Assembly (NCBI GenBank): GCA_024803745.1
Contig: JANJXV010000101.1
Location: 248,001-312,000, forward strand
Length of the DNA stretch: 64,000 bases
Reading direction: 5' to 3'
Origin: Megascapheus bottae
Lineage: Eukaryota; Chordata; Mammalia; Rodentia; Geomyidae
The translations under genes and the position numbers were made by a program. The notes under the pieces are model-generated. The model ran no database searches. It saw nothing but the letters and a program-made list of their open reading frames with translations, and had not been told where the DNA came from. Shown here in pieces: positions 1 to 10,605 of the stretch (positions are counted from its first letter, which is position 1; each line of letters begins with the position of its first letter).

Positions 1-7
1 TTCACCA

Positions 8-160
8 ATTCAATGCATATTTAAGGCTGCATGGTGTAATGTGTACACACAATGGAATGGCTACCGTGGCCCAGCCATCCTTCATCTCATGTAGCTTGTG
101 TCTATGGCAAAACACCTCAAATCTATACTCGCAAAAATAAGTCTGTACATTGTAGATGAA
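8..160. mobile_element. Ancient L1-like 3' region fragment (tentative)
   Basis: The text TGGTGTAATGTGTACAC ... CATCTCATGTAGCTT ... AAACACCTCAAATCTA loosely follows the phrasing of old mammalian L1M 3' regions, which read like 'atggtgaaatgatcac ... catcacctcacatagtta ... acatttaaaatcta'. The match is diverged and made by eye. No coding frame is intact. It could also be unique sequence. Confidence 0.35.
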
Positions 161-424
161 CAGGAAAACGAGGAAACAGCTCAAAAGTCAGGAAACAAAG
201 GGGAGCTGGCAAGGATTCCCAGAGGAAGTGACATTTGAAGGATGAGGAAGATGGTCTCACCACACTGGTGGAAGCAGCTACCTGAAAGTACAGGGGACAT
301 ATGAGTCTGGGTGGGGAAACCAAGAAATGTTTGGTATTATCAGAGTTGATGAAGGTTATGGAGAAGTAACAGGATCTGACTTTGAAAAGTAGTCAGAGGT
401 CTCTGGTCTGTATTGATAGGAACC
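161..424. other. Unassigned noncoding sequence
   Basis: There is no recognisable repeat, exon or low-complexity tract here. A short minus-strand frame spans part of it but shows no domain and no codon signal. Confidence 0.5.
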
Positions 425-435
425 TTTTTGTTGTT

Positions 436-657
436 TCTTGTCATTTGTGGGGCTTGAACTCGAGGCCTGACCGTCTTTTGCACAAGGCTAATGATCTACT
501 ACTTTGAGCCACAGCTCTACTTCTTGTTTGTGAGTGGTTCACTAAGGATGAGAGTTTTACTGGGACTTTTCTGCCCCGGCTAGCTTCAAATTGCAATCCT
601 CAGATTTCAGTCTCCCGAGTAGCTAGGATTACAGATGTGAGCCACTGGCACCCAGTT
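436..657 (-). mobile_element. B1-headed SINE, reverse orientation
   Basis: On the + strand the 3' module comes first (GGGGCTTGAACTCGAGGCC, then TTTGAGCCACAGCTC). The 7SL-like head follows (CCGAGTAGCTAGGATTACA, ending GAGCCACTGGCACCCAG). That order places the element on the minus strand. It is near full length but carries many substitutions, so it is not recent. No clear TSD is visible. Confidence 0.85.
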
Positions 658-699
658 TGATATGAACTTCAAAAGATCCATTCAGTGTAGAGAAGGAAA

Positions 700-850
700 A
701 CTGGAGATTATGTAAGGATGCAAAAGACTCCTATTTCTAATAGACACTCTACCACTAACTTAAGCAATCCACTTTCCCAGCCTTCAGAACCTTCAAGGAA
801 AGCCTGGGGAGATGTGTTTCTGTCCTCTGAACACTGTGTAAAAACACAAG
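700..850 (-). mobile_element. Possible MIR fragment
   Basis: CTACCACTAACTTAAGCAATCCACTTTCCCAGCC is faintly like the minus-strand MIR phrase 'ccacttactagctgtgtgacc ... cctcagtttcc'. The similarity is weak and limited to the core. Confidence 0.25.
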
Positions 851-1284
851 TGGGAATGAGGAGGCGGGAAATGGCATATCTAAGAATGAGCTAGGATAAA
901 CCTACCGAAGGGGAGCACTCCACTAAAAGTGCTCAGAACAAATGCATGGGATGCAGAAAGCCCTCTGAGTCACCAAGTTCCGCGGGCAAAGCATGCTGCC
1001 ACCCAGAAATCTGGAAGAAACCTCCATGGTGTTTTTCATGGCAGTGACATGATTTTCTATTTCCTTCCACCACATACAAAGGCTCCAGGTCATCCTCATT
1101 CTTGCAAATACAATGGTCTTCTGATGTCAGCAGGCTGGCAGCTTTGAGCCTTGATCTTGATAGCTTTGATGTTTTTCACTTCCCTCATGACTGGTAACTG
1201 GAAACCTTTTTTTTCCCCCCCTCTTGAATGAATAAACACATTGGTCATTTCTAGATGCTCCTTGGAGAAACTCTATGCAGAGTC
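851..1284. other. Unassigned noncoding sequence
   Basis: A 72-codon plus-strand frame falls here, but it has no splice context, no domain and no bias. I read it as chance. Several pyrimidine runs lie near 1208-1222. Confidence 0.5.
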
Positions 1285-1615
1285 TCTGGCCTGTTTTTTA
1301 ATGGACTTGTTAACACTGCATTGGTAATTGGACTGTAGGAGCTCTTCGTGTATTTCAGAAATTAGGCCTTTGTTTTTTTCTTTCCACAGGCATCCCAAGG
1401 GCTGGCAGACATTTTCTCACACGTTTGCAAGTTTCCATTTTGTCAGTGACGTATTTCTTTTTGCCGCACAGAAGCTCTTAAGTTCGATGCAGTCTCATCT
1501 GTCTACTTTTGCTTTTCCTCCAGATGTTGCTGAAGTTAATTCCGTGACTTCTCTGTCAAGACCGCGTCTGGTGAGGCTTTGACTTTTTGTTCCAAAAGTT
1601 TTACCCACAAGAAAT
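1285..1615 (-). pseudogene. Ancient L1 ORF2 fragment
   Basis: The reverse complement holds L1 ORF2 sequence. Diagnostic + strand phrases, in the order expected for an inverted L1, are TTTTTTAATGGACTTGTTA, AAATTAGGCCTTTGT, ATTTTCTCACACGTTTGCA, GCACAGAAGCTCTTAAGTT and TTTTGCTTTTCCTCC. In L1 these belong to the part of ORF2 3' of the endonuclease domain. Frameshifts and stops break the frame. It is an old, 5'- and 3'-truncated copy and is not functional. Confidence 0.75.
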
Positions 1616-2184
1616 AAACATTTGAAATCACCGCCTTGAGTGATTAGTACACCAAAATCTCGAGAACAATTAGCATTCCCAAAATGCTGCTCGTATGTGA
1701 ATGGCTTTCACTGGCATCAGAATGACCAAATTAGATCAATTAATTCTATCATTTAATTAATTACATGTCCCAGGGCTATCTTAAAGGCCTCAGATAACAA
1801 CTGAAAAGAAACCCCAAACAGTTGCTTTGATATCAAGTAGTTACATCCCTAAGTCTTACTTAATAAGGAATAGCCCAATTGAAAACAAGAGGGCATTATT
1901 ATTTTATCAGCACTCTGAAACAAATGCACTAAATGGTTTGTTACCAATCTGCAAGTTATCTTTATACCATCCAGACGAGGTAGTTCAAATCCTACGTGAT
2001 TTGCATGTAAGCCCTTCTGGTCACCACACAATCAAACTGAATAATGTCACTCATCTTCAGGTAAAATGGTGTTTATAATGTCCTGACAGACTATAGGGAC
2101 CGCCAGTAGTCCTCTTTTCCTTCTCTCACATGAAAATATAGCATTTGAAATTTGAAAGATAGAAAACAAAACCCAGACTTCATA
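1616..2184. other. Unassigned AT-rich sequence
   Basis: Includes an AT-rich patch at about 1735-1770 (ATTAATTCTATCATTTAATTAATTA). Two short frames overlap on opposite strands near 1830-2080, neither with coding features. No repeat was recognised. Confidence 0.5.
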
Positions 2185-2185
2185 G

Positions 2186-2421
2186 GTGCCAATTCTGGGC
2201 CTTGAACTCAGTGCCTAGGTGCTGCCCCTGAGTGTTTTGCTCAAGGCTAGTACTGTACCACTTGAGTCACAGCTCCACTTCCAGCTTTTTTGGGAGTGGT
2301 TTCTTTAGAGGTAAGAGACTTATGGACTTTACTGGCCAGGCTGGCTTCAAACGGAGGGATTCTCAGATCTCAGCCTCCTGAGTATCTAGGATTCCAGGTG
2401 TGAGTGATTGATGCCCAGCTA
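2186..2421 (-). mobile_element. B1-headed SINE, reverse orientation
   Basis: GGGCCTTGAACTCAGTGCC opens the reversed 3' module, CCACTTGAGTCACAGCTCC holds its A-box region, and TCTCAGCCTCCTGAGTATC ... GTGAGTGATTGATGCCCAG closes the reversed 7SL-like head. The copy is close to full length and moderately diverged. Confidence 0.88.
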
Positions 2422-2424
2422 ACA

Positions 2425-3494
2425 CTCAGATTTTCCACTTTCATCCCTGTGCTGGTTGACGAGGCATTCAGTGAGTTCAGCATGTGAATGGAGACCATTT
2501 ACAATTTCCCTGGACACCTTTCCACACCCGACTTTCTTCACCTTCTCATGCACATAGAGACACACAAGAAGAAATTCCAACCATACAAAACAGAATTCTG
2601 AAAGCTCTCATTACAAAGCCCAGTAAGAATCAAAACTCCACCATAGATAATTAGCTTACATGCCGCTCTGATCACACCACGGTGTCATCTCTAGGCTGCA
2701 GGGAAGATGTCTTTAACTATAGACAACATTATCATGACTCGTACAACAGAAGAGATTCTGAGACAAGGATTTCAGTGCCTGATAATACACAGTACAGGGA
2801 CAGTGGAGGTGCTGGAGCCTTAGAATTTACAAAATCAGGAGGAATCAGAAGGGAAAATGTCACAGTCTCACTTTGATATTCTGCCCCGCTCCCCTTAATT
2901 ATTGTGCTACACTGTTTGCTGAGGAATGCCATAATCAAGCATCATTTTCTTGTCTAACCCTATGGTGATGTCCCAGCTTGCAGGTCTTAAGCTCACCCCC
3001 AAACATAAGACACGGGATCTTCCCAATCTGCTTTGATGCCCTAACCCTGTGAACAGAATTTCCTTACTGGCAATACAGCCTGGTAAGCACTTCTGTCATT
3101 TGCTGCCAAAAACTCGCTCAAAAACTTGATGCTTCTCTTAATTCTGCACATGAATTCAAATTTGCTATACCAGAAATCTATCTGCTGTCAATCACAGATC
3201 ATCAATAATAGATAATAATATCCATATCATTACGTCCGTGGTAGCAATTTATCTGTCTGCATAACCACTTGGTTGGTGATGGCTGTTCACTTTTCAGAGA
3301 GAAGTTCAGAAGAGTTCCGTGGGTTTGTCCCAAGCAACAGCATACTGAGGAAATGGCTGAATTTGTACCTCACGGTCCATCTCCTTTCCACCGAGTGGTC
3401 AGGAGGTCAATGTGTTCTACAGTACACACACTCTTTGCTAGAAATAGAAAGGAATTTCTTTTGGGCAATACTTAGGTTTCCTCTCAGGTCTTTG
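2425..3494. other. Repeat-poor noncoding stretch
   Basis: About 1.07 kb with no SINE, L1 or simple repeat that I recognise. Overlapping short frames near 2680-2940 and 3270-3500 have no domain, no start context and no splice signals that would make an exon. It reads as unique intergenic or intronic DNA. Confidence 0.5.
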
Positions 3495-3567
3495 CACTGC
3501 TAGACAGGTACTGTACCACTGGAACTATGTTCCTAGATTTTTGTTTTGGAGTTCTTTTTCACACAGG

Positions 3568-3641
3568 GTCTGTCTGTTTGTGTCTCTGTCTGTCTCTCTG
3601 TCTCTCTGTCTCTCTGTCTCTCTCTCTCTTTCTCTCTCGCT
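3568..3641 (+). repeat. (TCTG)n/(TC)n microsatellite
   Basis: Interrupted TCTG and TC units: GTCTGTCTGTTTG, then repeated TCTCTGTC, then (TC)n. A diverged B1-like minus-strand fragment may flank it (TACTGTACCACTGG before, GGCTAGGATTACAGG after), so the array may sit inside an old SINE. Confidence 0.85.
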
Positions 3642-3719
3642 TTATGATCATCCTATATATGCCTCCTGTATATGGCTAGGATTACAGGTATATACCGCCA
3701 CACCTAAGAGGAGAAGCTT

Positions 3720-4464
3720 TTTTCAAAAAAAAATGGGTGAAGTTCTGTATTTGGAGTTGTTTTGAAACTGACATTGGTGTCAACAAAATGACACCAACAT
3801 GATAAAACTAGTGAGTAATGTAAAATGCCATGAGCCAGTGTGAGGGCTTAGATCTGGAATGTATCTATAGACAAGTATGGTGGGATTGGGGGAGGGGTTG
3901 TAATTCGTGGTACGGAAAGTGGTTGTGTTAGCATCCTGCCCCTGTGACAATACAGCTAAGAAAAATAACTCATCTACTCTACCTGCATTTTTATGTTTAT
4001 ACAATAGGTGCCTCCAAGTTGGACTTATGAGCAAAGAGTATCCCTCTCATTTCATTAAGATGTGCTGTACTCATTTCTTTTATTTTAAAAAATGGCATTA
4101 TATTTGAATTGCAACATGCTGCCCTTTTTTTTTTTTCCAGATGAGAAGTCAACTGACGGACGCTGTAATTTGGAAGTGCGTGTGTGCATGAGAAGGTCCC
4201 AGCAGGCTCCATTTCTGATCCATTAGATCAGTAATTACAACACAAAGTGAGGGGACAAATATTAATGCATCAGGAAATCTTGGAAGAAATGTCAAACTAC
4301 CCACACAGCACAGCTTCCTTGGATCTTCAGAGTGACCTGAATACTTAATAACTAGAGTAGAAGACTTCATTGTAAGGAGGCCACCAGGTTATTCCAGGAA
4401 GGCCACTCCTGTGCCATTCCACACCCCATCCCCCAAGAAAGTCACATGAAAAAGTGGCCCAAAA
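3720..4464. other. Unassigned noncoding sequence
   Basis: Contains a poly-T run at about 4124-4137 and no recognisable element. Short frames on both strands look like chance. Confidence 0.5.
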
Positions 4465-4690
4465 GGGCCAGGGGTTATGATGCATGCCTGTAATCTCAGC
4501 TAGGGATAAGAGATAATGAAGATATAGTCCTTGTCAAAAACAGAAGACCTTATCTAAAAAAAAATAAGCTAAACAAAAGGGAAAGGGGGGGGGAGAGAGG
4601 AAGGGAGGAAGGAAAAAAGCTGTGGACATAGCCCAAGTGACAGTGTTTGCTCAGTATGTGCTAAACCATAGGCTTACTCCCTAGAACCAC
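4465..4690 (+). mobile_element. Old B1/ID-type SINE with GA-rich interior
   Basis: A B1-like start (GATGCATGCCTGTAATCTCAG) runs into an A-rich and GA-rich middle at about 4556-4618. It ends in a degraded tRNA-like segment (AGCCCAAGTGACAGTGTTTGCTC ... TCCCTAGAACCA). The composite order matches B1-ID elements. Divergence is high. Confidence 0.65.
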
Positions 4691-4699
4691 AGACAACAA

Positions 4700-4835
4700 C
4701 AAATAGTTTATCCATATTTTGAAGGCAAGTAAACTCAAAAAGGTTGTCACTAACCCCAAAGGCACACAGCCAGTAAGAAAGGATTGGACCTGGGCTTCTT
4801 TTCCTACCATCAGGCCTGACTTGTAAGCCTGTCAT
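4700..4835 (+). mobile_element. MIR fossil
   Basis: Follows the MIR core in order: TTTATCCATATTTTGAAGGCAAGTAAACTCA, then GTCACTAACCCCAAAGGCACACAGCCAGTAAG, then GGATTGGACCTGGGC. These correspond to the 'gaggaaactgag ... cttgcccaaggtcacacagctagtaag ... ggattcgaacccagg' phrase shared across mammals. Confidence 0.75.
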
Positions 4836-4839
4836 TATC

Positions 4840-5467
4840 TTAGAGCTGAGTAACAAAACAATTCTATTGGACAAGACTCTTGTGATTATCTAGAGCTGTG
4901 TATCCAAACACTATTGGAGATGCATCTACTCTCATAGTCAGCTGCTGGGACAATTCCTCCATAAACACTGCCTACTGGGGAGAAATTCATTCTCTACCTT
5001 CTTCCATCCACCTTACTCTCACCCCTGCATCACACCCATGGAATCAACATAGCAAGTTCCACAGGGACTGTCATAGACTGGATATCACTAGAATTTAAGC
5101 TTTCTGTAGCTAATTTTCCCTGGCTTGAAAACTTTAATGTAACTGTCAGACCCCCCAGGTTTTTTGGAGAACTAGGGTGGTGGTGGCAATTATTTCTAGA
5201 TTCTGGTACCTTCCTCATGTACCTTCTGGTAGCACATAACTCTTAACTCCAGAGCTCATTTCCTTCCTTATTTTCTTCATTAGTTTGTAAGCTCCCACTG
5301 CCAACAAACATGACCCATCTGATAACAAAATGTTGACAACAGAATGCCTGACATATTAAAGCTGTCAAATAAAAAAAATGAGTTTTTACCAGGTGGTCCA
5401 AATATGTCACCTGTGTGGAAGACATTTTTCAAAAATAGATTGTAGAGGTCAAAAAGTTACTGGGTGT
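4840..5467. other. Unassigned noncoding sequence
   Basis: No recognised repeat. TTAAAGCTGTCAAATAAAAAAAATG near 5357 is AT-rich, but nothing else suggests a retroposon end. Confidence 0.5.
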
Positions 5468-5491
5468 ACACACACACACACACACACACAC
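5468..5491 (+). repeat. (CA)n microsatellite
   Basis: About a dozen uninterrupted AC units between GGGTGT and CTTTAACC. Confidence 0.95.
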
Positions 5492-6092
5492 TTTAACCTC
5501 AAGGTGACAGGTTCTTGTTGATACTGGCTTGGTGTCTTCAAAAATCCATTTCTAATCTTCTCTGAACGAAAAAACAAAAACATTTTTGTCAAGAATCCTT
5601 CCCTCAGATGAAGCAAACAGATCCTCTTCCCAAAGAGAAATTAATAGGAGAATGACCCAAAAGAATACACTAGGATTAGGCTTGCTTTTTATATTTTATT
5701 TTCTCCCCTCATCATCAAACAATGCAGACCAAAAGTGGGGCCTGTCAACCAATGCTTATTATCAAGGGTGCAATTCTCTTGAAAAATCTCAGAGGCTGAA
5801 CACCCTGATTCAAATTGCTAGGTAACAACTAAGATTGTCAATGGAAATAAAAGCCTGGAAGAAAATTGAAAAGCAGAGATGAAAGGTGAGTGACCTCAGG
5901 GATGGCTGAGTTCTTAAAAAGAAAGAGACAACAAAGATGATAGTACAAATGGATAATATTAAATGAGATTTTGTTGTTGTTTTAAGTCTGGAGAGAGAGC
6001 CTCCCAAACAGAACCCTTTTCCAAATACACATTGGCAGGTTTGTGATGCATATTTGCAGGGAAAAAGAGGCCAGTTCCAAGGTTTGGGATAT
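5492..6092. other. Unassigned noncoding sequence
   Basis: AT-rich in places, with several A runs. A 79-codon plus-strand frame near 5586-5825 has no domain or flanking splice signals. Confidence 0.5.
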
Positions 6093-6132
6093 AGGCAGGT
6101 AGGTAGGCAGGTAGGTAGGTAGGTAGGTAGGT

Positions 6133-6216
<84 letters not shown>
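6093..6216 (+). repeat. Phased compound tetranucleotide array AGGT/AGGC/AGAT/AGAC
   Basis: 124 bases, exactly 31 four-base units kept in one phase: mixed AGGC/AGGT, then a run of AGGC, then four or five AGAT, then AGAC. Each change of motif is a single transition. The first units alternate AGGC and AGGT. It is flanked by unique sequence on the left and ends at ACCGACTAATC. Long frames across it read only as tetrapeptide repeats and are not genes. Confidence 0.95.
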
Positions 6217-6280
6217 CGACTAATCTGCATATGAGCATGCATATGCATAAACAACACACATGTGTCTTTTTGTGTGTAGC

Positions 6281-6506
6281 AGGGAGGGGGTCTTGGAGCT
6301 TGAACTCTGGGTCTGGGCTCTGTTCCTGAGCTCTTCAGCACGAGAGCGTACCACTTGAGCCACAGCACTACTTCTGGTTTTTCCAGTGGTTAACTGGAGA
6401 TAAGTCTCATGGACTTTTGTGCCCTGGCTGGCACTGAGCTGAGATCCTCAGATATCAGCCTCCTGAGGAGCTAGGATTACAGGGGTGAGCCATCAGTGCC
6501 TGGCTC
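6281..6506 (-). mobile_element. B1-headed SINE, reverse orientation
   Basis: Reversed 3' module (TTGGAGCTTGAACTCTGGG, TACCACTTGAGCCACAGCAC), then linker TGGTTAACTGGAGATAAG, then reversed head (CAGCCTCCTGAGGAGCTAGGATTACAGG, GAGCCATCAGTGCCTGGC). Full length by order of blocks. A CA array starts about 35 bases downstream. Confidence 0.88.
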
Positions 6507-6533
6507 CTGTGTCTTAGTTTCATGTGAGAGAGA

Positions 6534-6540
<7 letters not shown>

Positions 6541-6582
<42 letters not shown>
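6541..6582 (+). repeat. (CA)n microsatellite
   Basis: About 21 uninterrupted CA units. Cysteine-valine or threonine-histidine frames across it are artefacts of the dinucleotide. Confidence 0.97.
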
Positions 6583-6585
<3 letters not shown>

Positions 6586-6691
6586 ATTGACAAAAACCAG
6601 ACACAATGGGAAGCCAGAAAGAGAGGAAACCAGAACACATTCACCAAAGATGGTTGCCTATTTATATTACCAGGAATGGCCATTTTGCATA

Positions 6692-7628
6692 ATTAATGCA
6701 TAATTTTTTCATATATTTTTGTTGTAATTAATCGAAGGGTCACATTATATTCGCCAGATAGAAGGTGCATTACTTCACATACATTGATACCCTTTCTCAT
6801 GTCTTGGTCCCCATTTCCCTCCTCTCCACCCTCACTCCTCATCTTGTTTTCCCCCCTTCCCTATCCAATTTCAAATAACCAAATATGCATATATCCAATA
6901 TATCAGATAACAAAGCGAAATACTGTAACAATATGAGATAACCAAGGGACAGCAAAAGAGATGAGAGATAACAGTACATTAAGGACAACAATCACTCATT
7001 ATATGGCTTTTGTTTCTATATCCTAGAGGTCCTTTCATTTAACATCATACTGTATGGACTTATGTATCAAGATTTTGCTCTATTGCAGATCTCTGCTAGT
7101 AGAGCCCAAGATTTCTACTGATTATGTCGAATGAGGGAAACCATTGAGCCTAAGTTCCTTTGAGTCTGGCTTACTTCACTTAATAGGATTTTTTCTAAGT
7201 CTTTCCATTTCCTTACAAATGGGGCGATGTCGTTCTTTCTGACAGCAGTATAGAATTCCACTGTGTACAAATACCACATCTTGTTGATCCATTCATCAAC
7301 TGAGGGACATCTAGGTTGGTTCCATATCTTTGCTATGGTGAATAGTGCTGCAATGAACATTGTTGTGCTAGTGGGTTTAGTATGTCCTTGTTTCTGGGTG
7401 GTTGGGTAAATGCCAAGTAGTGGAATTGCTGGGTCATAGGGGAGTTCTATGTTTAGTCTTGAGGAACTGCCACACTGCTTTCCATAGTGGTTGAAGGAGT
7501 TTGCACTCCCACCAACAGTGTAGTAGTGATCCCTCCTGGCCACATCCCCTCCAGCATCTGTCGTTATTAGTTTTTTTGATCCTGGCCATTCTAACTGGAG
7601 AGTTGTTTTGATTAACGCATAAATTTTT
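6692..7628 (-). mobile_element. Young L1, 5'-truncated, reverse orientation
   Basis: The + strand starts at the L1 3' end (TTTTTGTTGTAATTAATCGAAGGGTCAC) and runs back through the 3' UTR into the ORF2 C-terminus, stopping near 7610. Imperfect TSDs flank it: ATTAATGCATAATTTTT at 6692-6708 and ATTAACGCATAAATTTTT at 7611-7628. The same 3' UTR recurs at 30951, 32719, 43966 and 45863. The insertion lacks the promoter, ORF1 and most of ORF2. Confidence 0.93.
7115..7608 (-). pseudogene. L1 ORF2 C-terminal remnant
   Basis: Conceptual translation of the minus strand gives the conserved tail of L1 ORF2p: [19 protein letters not shown], then ELPYDPAIPLLGIYP, FIAALFTIAKIWNQP and DEWINKMWYLY, ending at a stop at 7115. 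It contains the cysteine-rich region near the C-terminus. A frameshift near 7434-7543 splits the frame. With the endonuclease and reverse-transcriptase domains absent it cannot act. Confidence 0.92.
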
Positions 7629-7800
7629 AATGCAATTTATCAGGGAAAATTTTAAAACCAAGCATTTATGCAGTAAGATCATGTAAGTGTTTGCTTGAGA
7701 TAAGCAAGAGAGATTTCCAAACTGTCAGGAAAGATCAGAATCCTTTGGCTCCCTGAAATGAGATTGAAACCTGACTTGCTTAAACCTTGTCAAGGTCTAA

Positions 7801-8058
7801 GCCCAGCGCCAGCGGCTCACATCTGTAACTCGAGCTACTCAGGAGGCTGAGATCTAAGCATGACAGTTCGAAGCCAACCAGGGTAGCAAAGTCCATAAGA
7901 CTCTTAGCTCCATTCAATCAACAAGAAACTAGAAGCAGAGTTGTAACTCAAGTGGTATAGCAAGTAGCTTGAGAAAAAAACAAACAAACAAAAACATCCC
8001 CTCAGGAACAGCATCCAGACTCCCAGTTCAAGCCTCAAGACTGGCATCAAAAAACAAA
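7801..8058 (+). mobile_element. B1-headed SINE
   Basis: Head GCTACTCAGGAGGCTGAG at about 7833, linker AGACTCTTAGCTCCATTCAATCAACAAG, then a degraded 3' module (TTGTAACTCAAGTGGTATAG ... CCCAGTTCAAGCC). An A-rich insertion (AAAAAAACAAACAAACAAAAAC) sits inside the 3' module and may be an expanded internal tract. Confidence 0.85.
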
Positions 8059-8164
8059 GGTTGTCAGGATCTAAATACAAGAGATTGTCTCTGATCACTT
8101 ACATTTACTGGAAAGCCTGAGTAAAGTAACAGTGAGTTAAACATCTCATTTGTATCCAATTTTA

Positions 8165-8310
8165 CAGAGTCTTTATTTGCAACTCTGCTTAAGGGCGATC
8201 TGATGTTACCATCCTCATCTTGCACATGAGGAAACTGAGTCACAGAGAGATGAAATAATGTTCCTAAAGTTGCATATTGGGGAACTGGAGCCAGGATCTA
8301 AAGAAGGCGA
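8165..8310 (+). mobile_element. MIR fossil
   Basis: CATCTTGCACATGAGGAAACTGAGTCACAGAGAGATGAAATAATG ... GTTGCATATTGGGGAACTGGAGCCAGGATC follows the MIR core and 3' side closely, including the diagnostic GAGGAAACTGAG. Confidence 0.85.
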
Positions 8311-8514
8311 GGCCTGGCATGGGTGCACAGAGTCTACGCTATGAATACCACAGGACATGGGCAGGCATCTGTAGGTTCCATAACCACCAAATCCCTGGAG
8401 GATTCCTGAAGAAAGAAAATGAAATCATCCAGAAAAGAAAAAAAATTAACCAACTATCTATGTACGGCTAGGTAAAGTCATGGTGAAAAACAAGAGTTGG
8501 GGAATATGATTTTT

Positions 8515-8580
8515 GGTGATGCTGAGATTTGAATTCAGGGCTTCACACTTGCTAGGCCCACATTCTGCCGGCACTTATGT
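8515..8580 (-). mobile_element. ID-like SINE fragment, reverse
   Basis: GGTGATGCTGAGATTTGAATTCAGGGCTTCACACTTGCTAGGCCCAC reads as the reverse of an ID-type head. The expected form is '..gcctagcaagtgtgaggccctgaattcaaatc..'. It is short and lacks the rest of the element. Confidence 0.55.
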
Positions 8581-8685
8581 GGGTGTTGGTAATTATCTTT
8601 ATTGGCTTATAGTAGTGATACAGGAAGGAAGTTTGTGATTATATGTCCACACAGGTATACTGTGCTCCAATCAATCTCACCCTGG

Positions 8686-8893
8686 GTAAGACCTTGAACT
8701 CAAGGCTTCTTTCCCTTAGCTTTGTCACTCAAAGCTGATACCTCTACCCTTTGAGCCACAGCTCTACTTCTAGATTTTTGGTAGCTAATTGGAAATAAGA
8801 TTCTTAAAGATTTTCCTGCCTGGGAGGGCTTTGTGCCATTGACCCTCAGATCTCAGTCTCCCAAGCAGCTGGGACGGCAGGAGTGAGCCACTT
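8686..8893 (-). mobile_element. B1-headed SINE, reverse orientation
   Basis: CCTTGAACTCAAGGC and CCCTTTGAGCCACAGCTC are the reversed 3' module. TTGGTAGCTAATTGGAAATAAG is the linker. CAGATCTCAGTCTCCCAAGCAGC is the reversed head. Complete order, moderate divergence. Confidence 0.85.
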
Positions 8894-8904
8894 GTGGATT
8901 TCTT

Positions 8905-9150
8905 TTTTAAAGACAGCATCTTGCATTATGGCAGGGCTGACCTCAGTTATGCCAATCTCTCATACGCTTCCCCGGGTGGCTGGAAATGACAGTTTATCGC
9001 TACCATGCCCCAGCCTTTGGCTGAGATGGAATCCTGAAAGCATTTTCGTTTTAGTGGTGGTGGGTTTGGGCAGGGCTGGCCTGTAAATCCAGGTCTCTGC
9101 CTCTCACGTAGCTAGGATGATAAGCTTAAGCTACCCCCATGCCTGGCTTT
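8905..9150 (-). mobile_element. Probable diverged B1-like SINE, reverse
   Basis: GACAGCATCTTGCATTATGGCAGGGCTGACCTCAG, and later CTCTGCCTCTCACGTAGCTAGGATGATAAGC ... CCCATGCCTGGCTTT, resemble the two ends of a reversed B1/7SL monomer. The middle does not align by eye, so it may be two fragments or an insertion. Confidence 0.4.
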
Positions 9151-10040
9151 GAACTGCACAAGAATGCCTGTGTATCCTCAGTGAACGTGTTTTACAATTC
9201 CTAGGAGAACTTCTCTCCCAGTTCTCTGCCTTCGTTTTCCATGCTAGATTCCTCATTAATCCAAGACATCGGAGAGTTGAGCTCAGGCAGGCAACCTGAA
9301 TATTTTGTCTGCGTGTTTCCTGGCTGGGACAGAGGAAGTAAATGGGTATCTTAGTGTGATTGCAGACAGGTGTCAATGGAGAGACAAAGACGACCGAGAT
9401 AACAAAGCATATTTAATCACTGCGCTGTGACTATAAATTTTTCAATATTTATTGTCCAACTGCTCTGCAAAGATTCTACAATATGGAGAAGTACATTGGA
9501 AAATAAAAGAAACATGCCTGACTCCAAGCTTCAAAGTGCCCAGAATTACTAATGATTTCTTCCTGGCCTCGGTGCCACCAGTAAGAAAACACCAAGAATA
9601 TTTTAATTCAAAATATATGTGTCATGAGGCAAAACCCTGAAGTTGAGACAAGCTCCTGGCTTCAGATTTATTTTATACTCTCAATTCATGGTGCTGGGGG
9701 TAGTGAGGTCTCATCCAAAACAAATTTTTTTTTAAAAATCCCTTAAATTACTGCAGAGTAAAGTTCCCTTTATGTGTATGCACTATCTGAGAATCTCCTC
9801 TGAGACACAAATCTCTCAGCGCCTTTTCAAAACCAAGAATTCATGTGAAATCATGTAAGCGTTCCTTGCCGTTATTAGTAACAACACATTCCAGTGCAGT
9901 TCTGCTTTCTTAACCAGGCCTAGGATAACTTGGACTTGTGCATTTAAATATTAAACAGAGACAAAGAAACAAACAGGATAGATGTGCAGATAGATTAATA
10001 AAGGATAGAAATAGAGGCAACAGACAGATATGATAACAAT
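9151..10040. other. Unassigned noncoding sequence
   Basis: About 0.9 kb with no recognised repeat. Scattered A/T runs (for example near 9726-9738). Small frames on either strand carry no domains. Confidence 0.5.
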
Positions 10041-10082
10041 AGATTAGATAGATGGACGGATGGATGGATGGATGGACAGATT
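10041..10082 (+). repeat. (GATG)n short tetranucleotide repeat
   Basis: Six or so GATG/GATA-type units (TAGATAGATGGACGGATGGATGG...). A looser GATA/AGAC-rich context extends upstream to about 9960. Confidence 0.85.
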
Positions 10083-10364
10083 GATAGAGATGTTAGGTAG
10101 AAATAGACAAAAACATGTGTGCCCTTACACTAGTGAAAACCCCACAGCAGAAGCATTTCTTTGGCAATCATCACAGGAATGGTGTATAGAACCTCCACTT
10201 TTACACCACTCCCACCCCTGCCCCCACCCCTATGCCTTTTACATGAGTAAATGAAGCTTAGGAATGCTAGTAACTTGTCCTCAGCTCTGAATGAAAGAGC
10301 CAGTGAAGAAGAGGTGGATAATGGTGATAGCGGTGGTGCTAGTAATAAATCACAACCATCACCT

Positions 10365-10452
10365 TTTCAAGCATGCTCTGTGTGTTAGATACTATATTTG
10401 GTATTTTGTGTGTATTATGTCACTTAGGCATAATACATCTTATCATTATCCC
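10365..10452 (+). mobile_element. MIR fossil, 5' side
   Basis: CTGTGTGTTAGATACTATATTTGG ... GTATTATGTCACTTAGGCATAATACATCTTATCATTATCCC matches the spacing of the MIR segment 'gtgccaggcactgtgctaagc ... ttatctcatttaatcctcacaac ... ttatcccc'. The following SINE interrupts it. Confidence 0.6.
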
Positions 10453-10455
10453 TTG

Positions 10456-10605
10456 TAAGGCCGGTCATCTTAACTACTCAGGAGGCTGAGATCTGAGGAT
10501 CATGATTTGAAGCCAGCATGGGCCGGAAAAAGCCATCAGATCCTTACCACCAGCTAACCACAGAAAGCCTGAAGTAGAGTTGTGACTAAAGTTCACACTT
10601 ACTGC
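10456..10605 (+). mobile_element. B1-headed SINE, 3' part decayed
   Basis: AACTACTCAGGAGGCTGAGATCTGAGGATCATGATTTGAAGCCAGC is a well-kept head. The 3' module decays after GTAGAGTTGTGACTAAAGT and has no clear tail. Confidence 0.8.

Noticed and set aside
5810..6368. Frames of 128 and 149 codons on the minus strand
   Set aside because: They run through the tetranucleotide array and a reverse SINE. The repeated Leu/Pro/Ala/Cys/Tyr text comes from the array.
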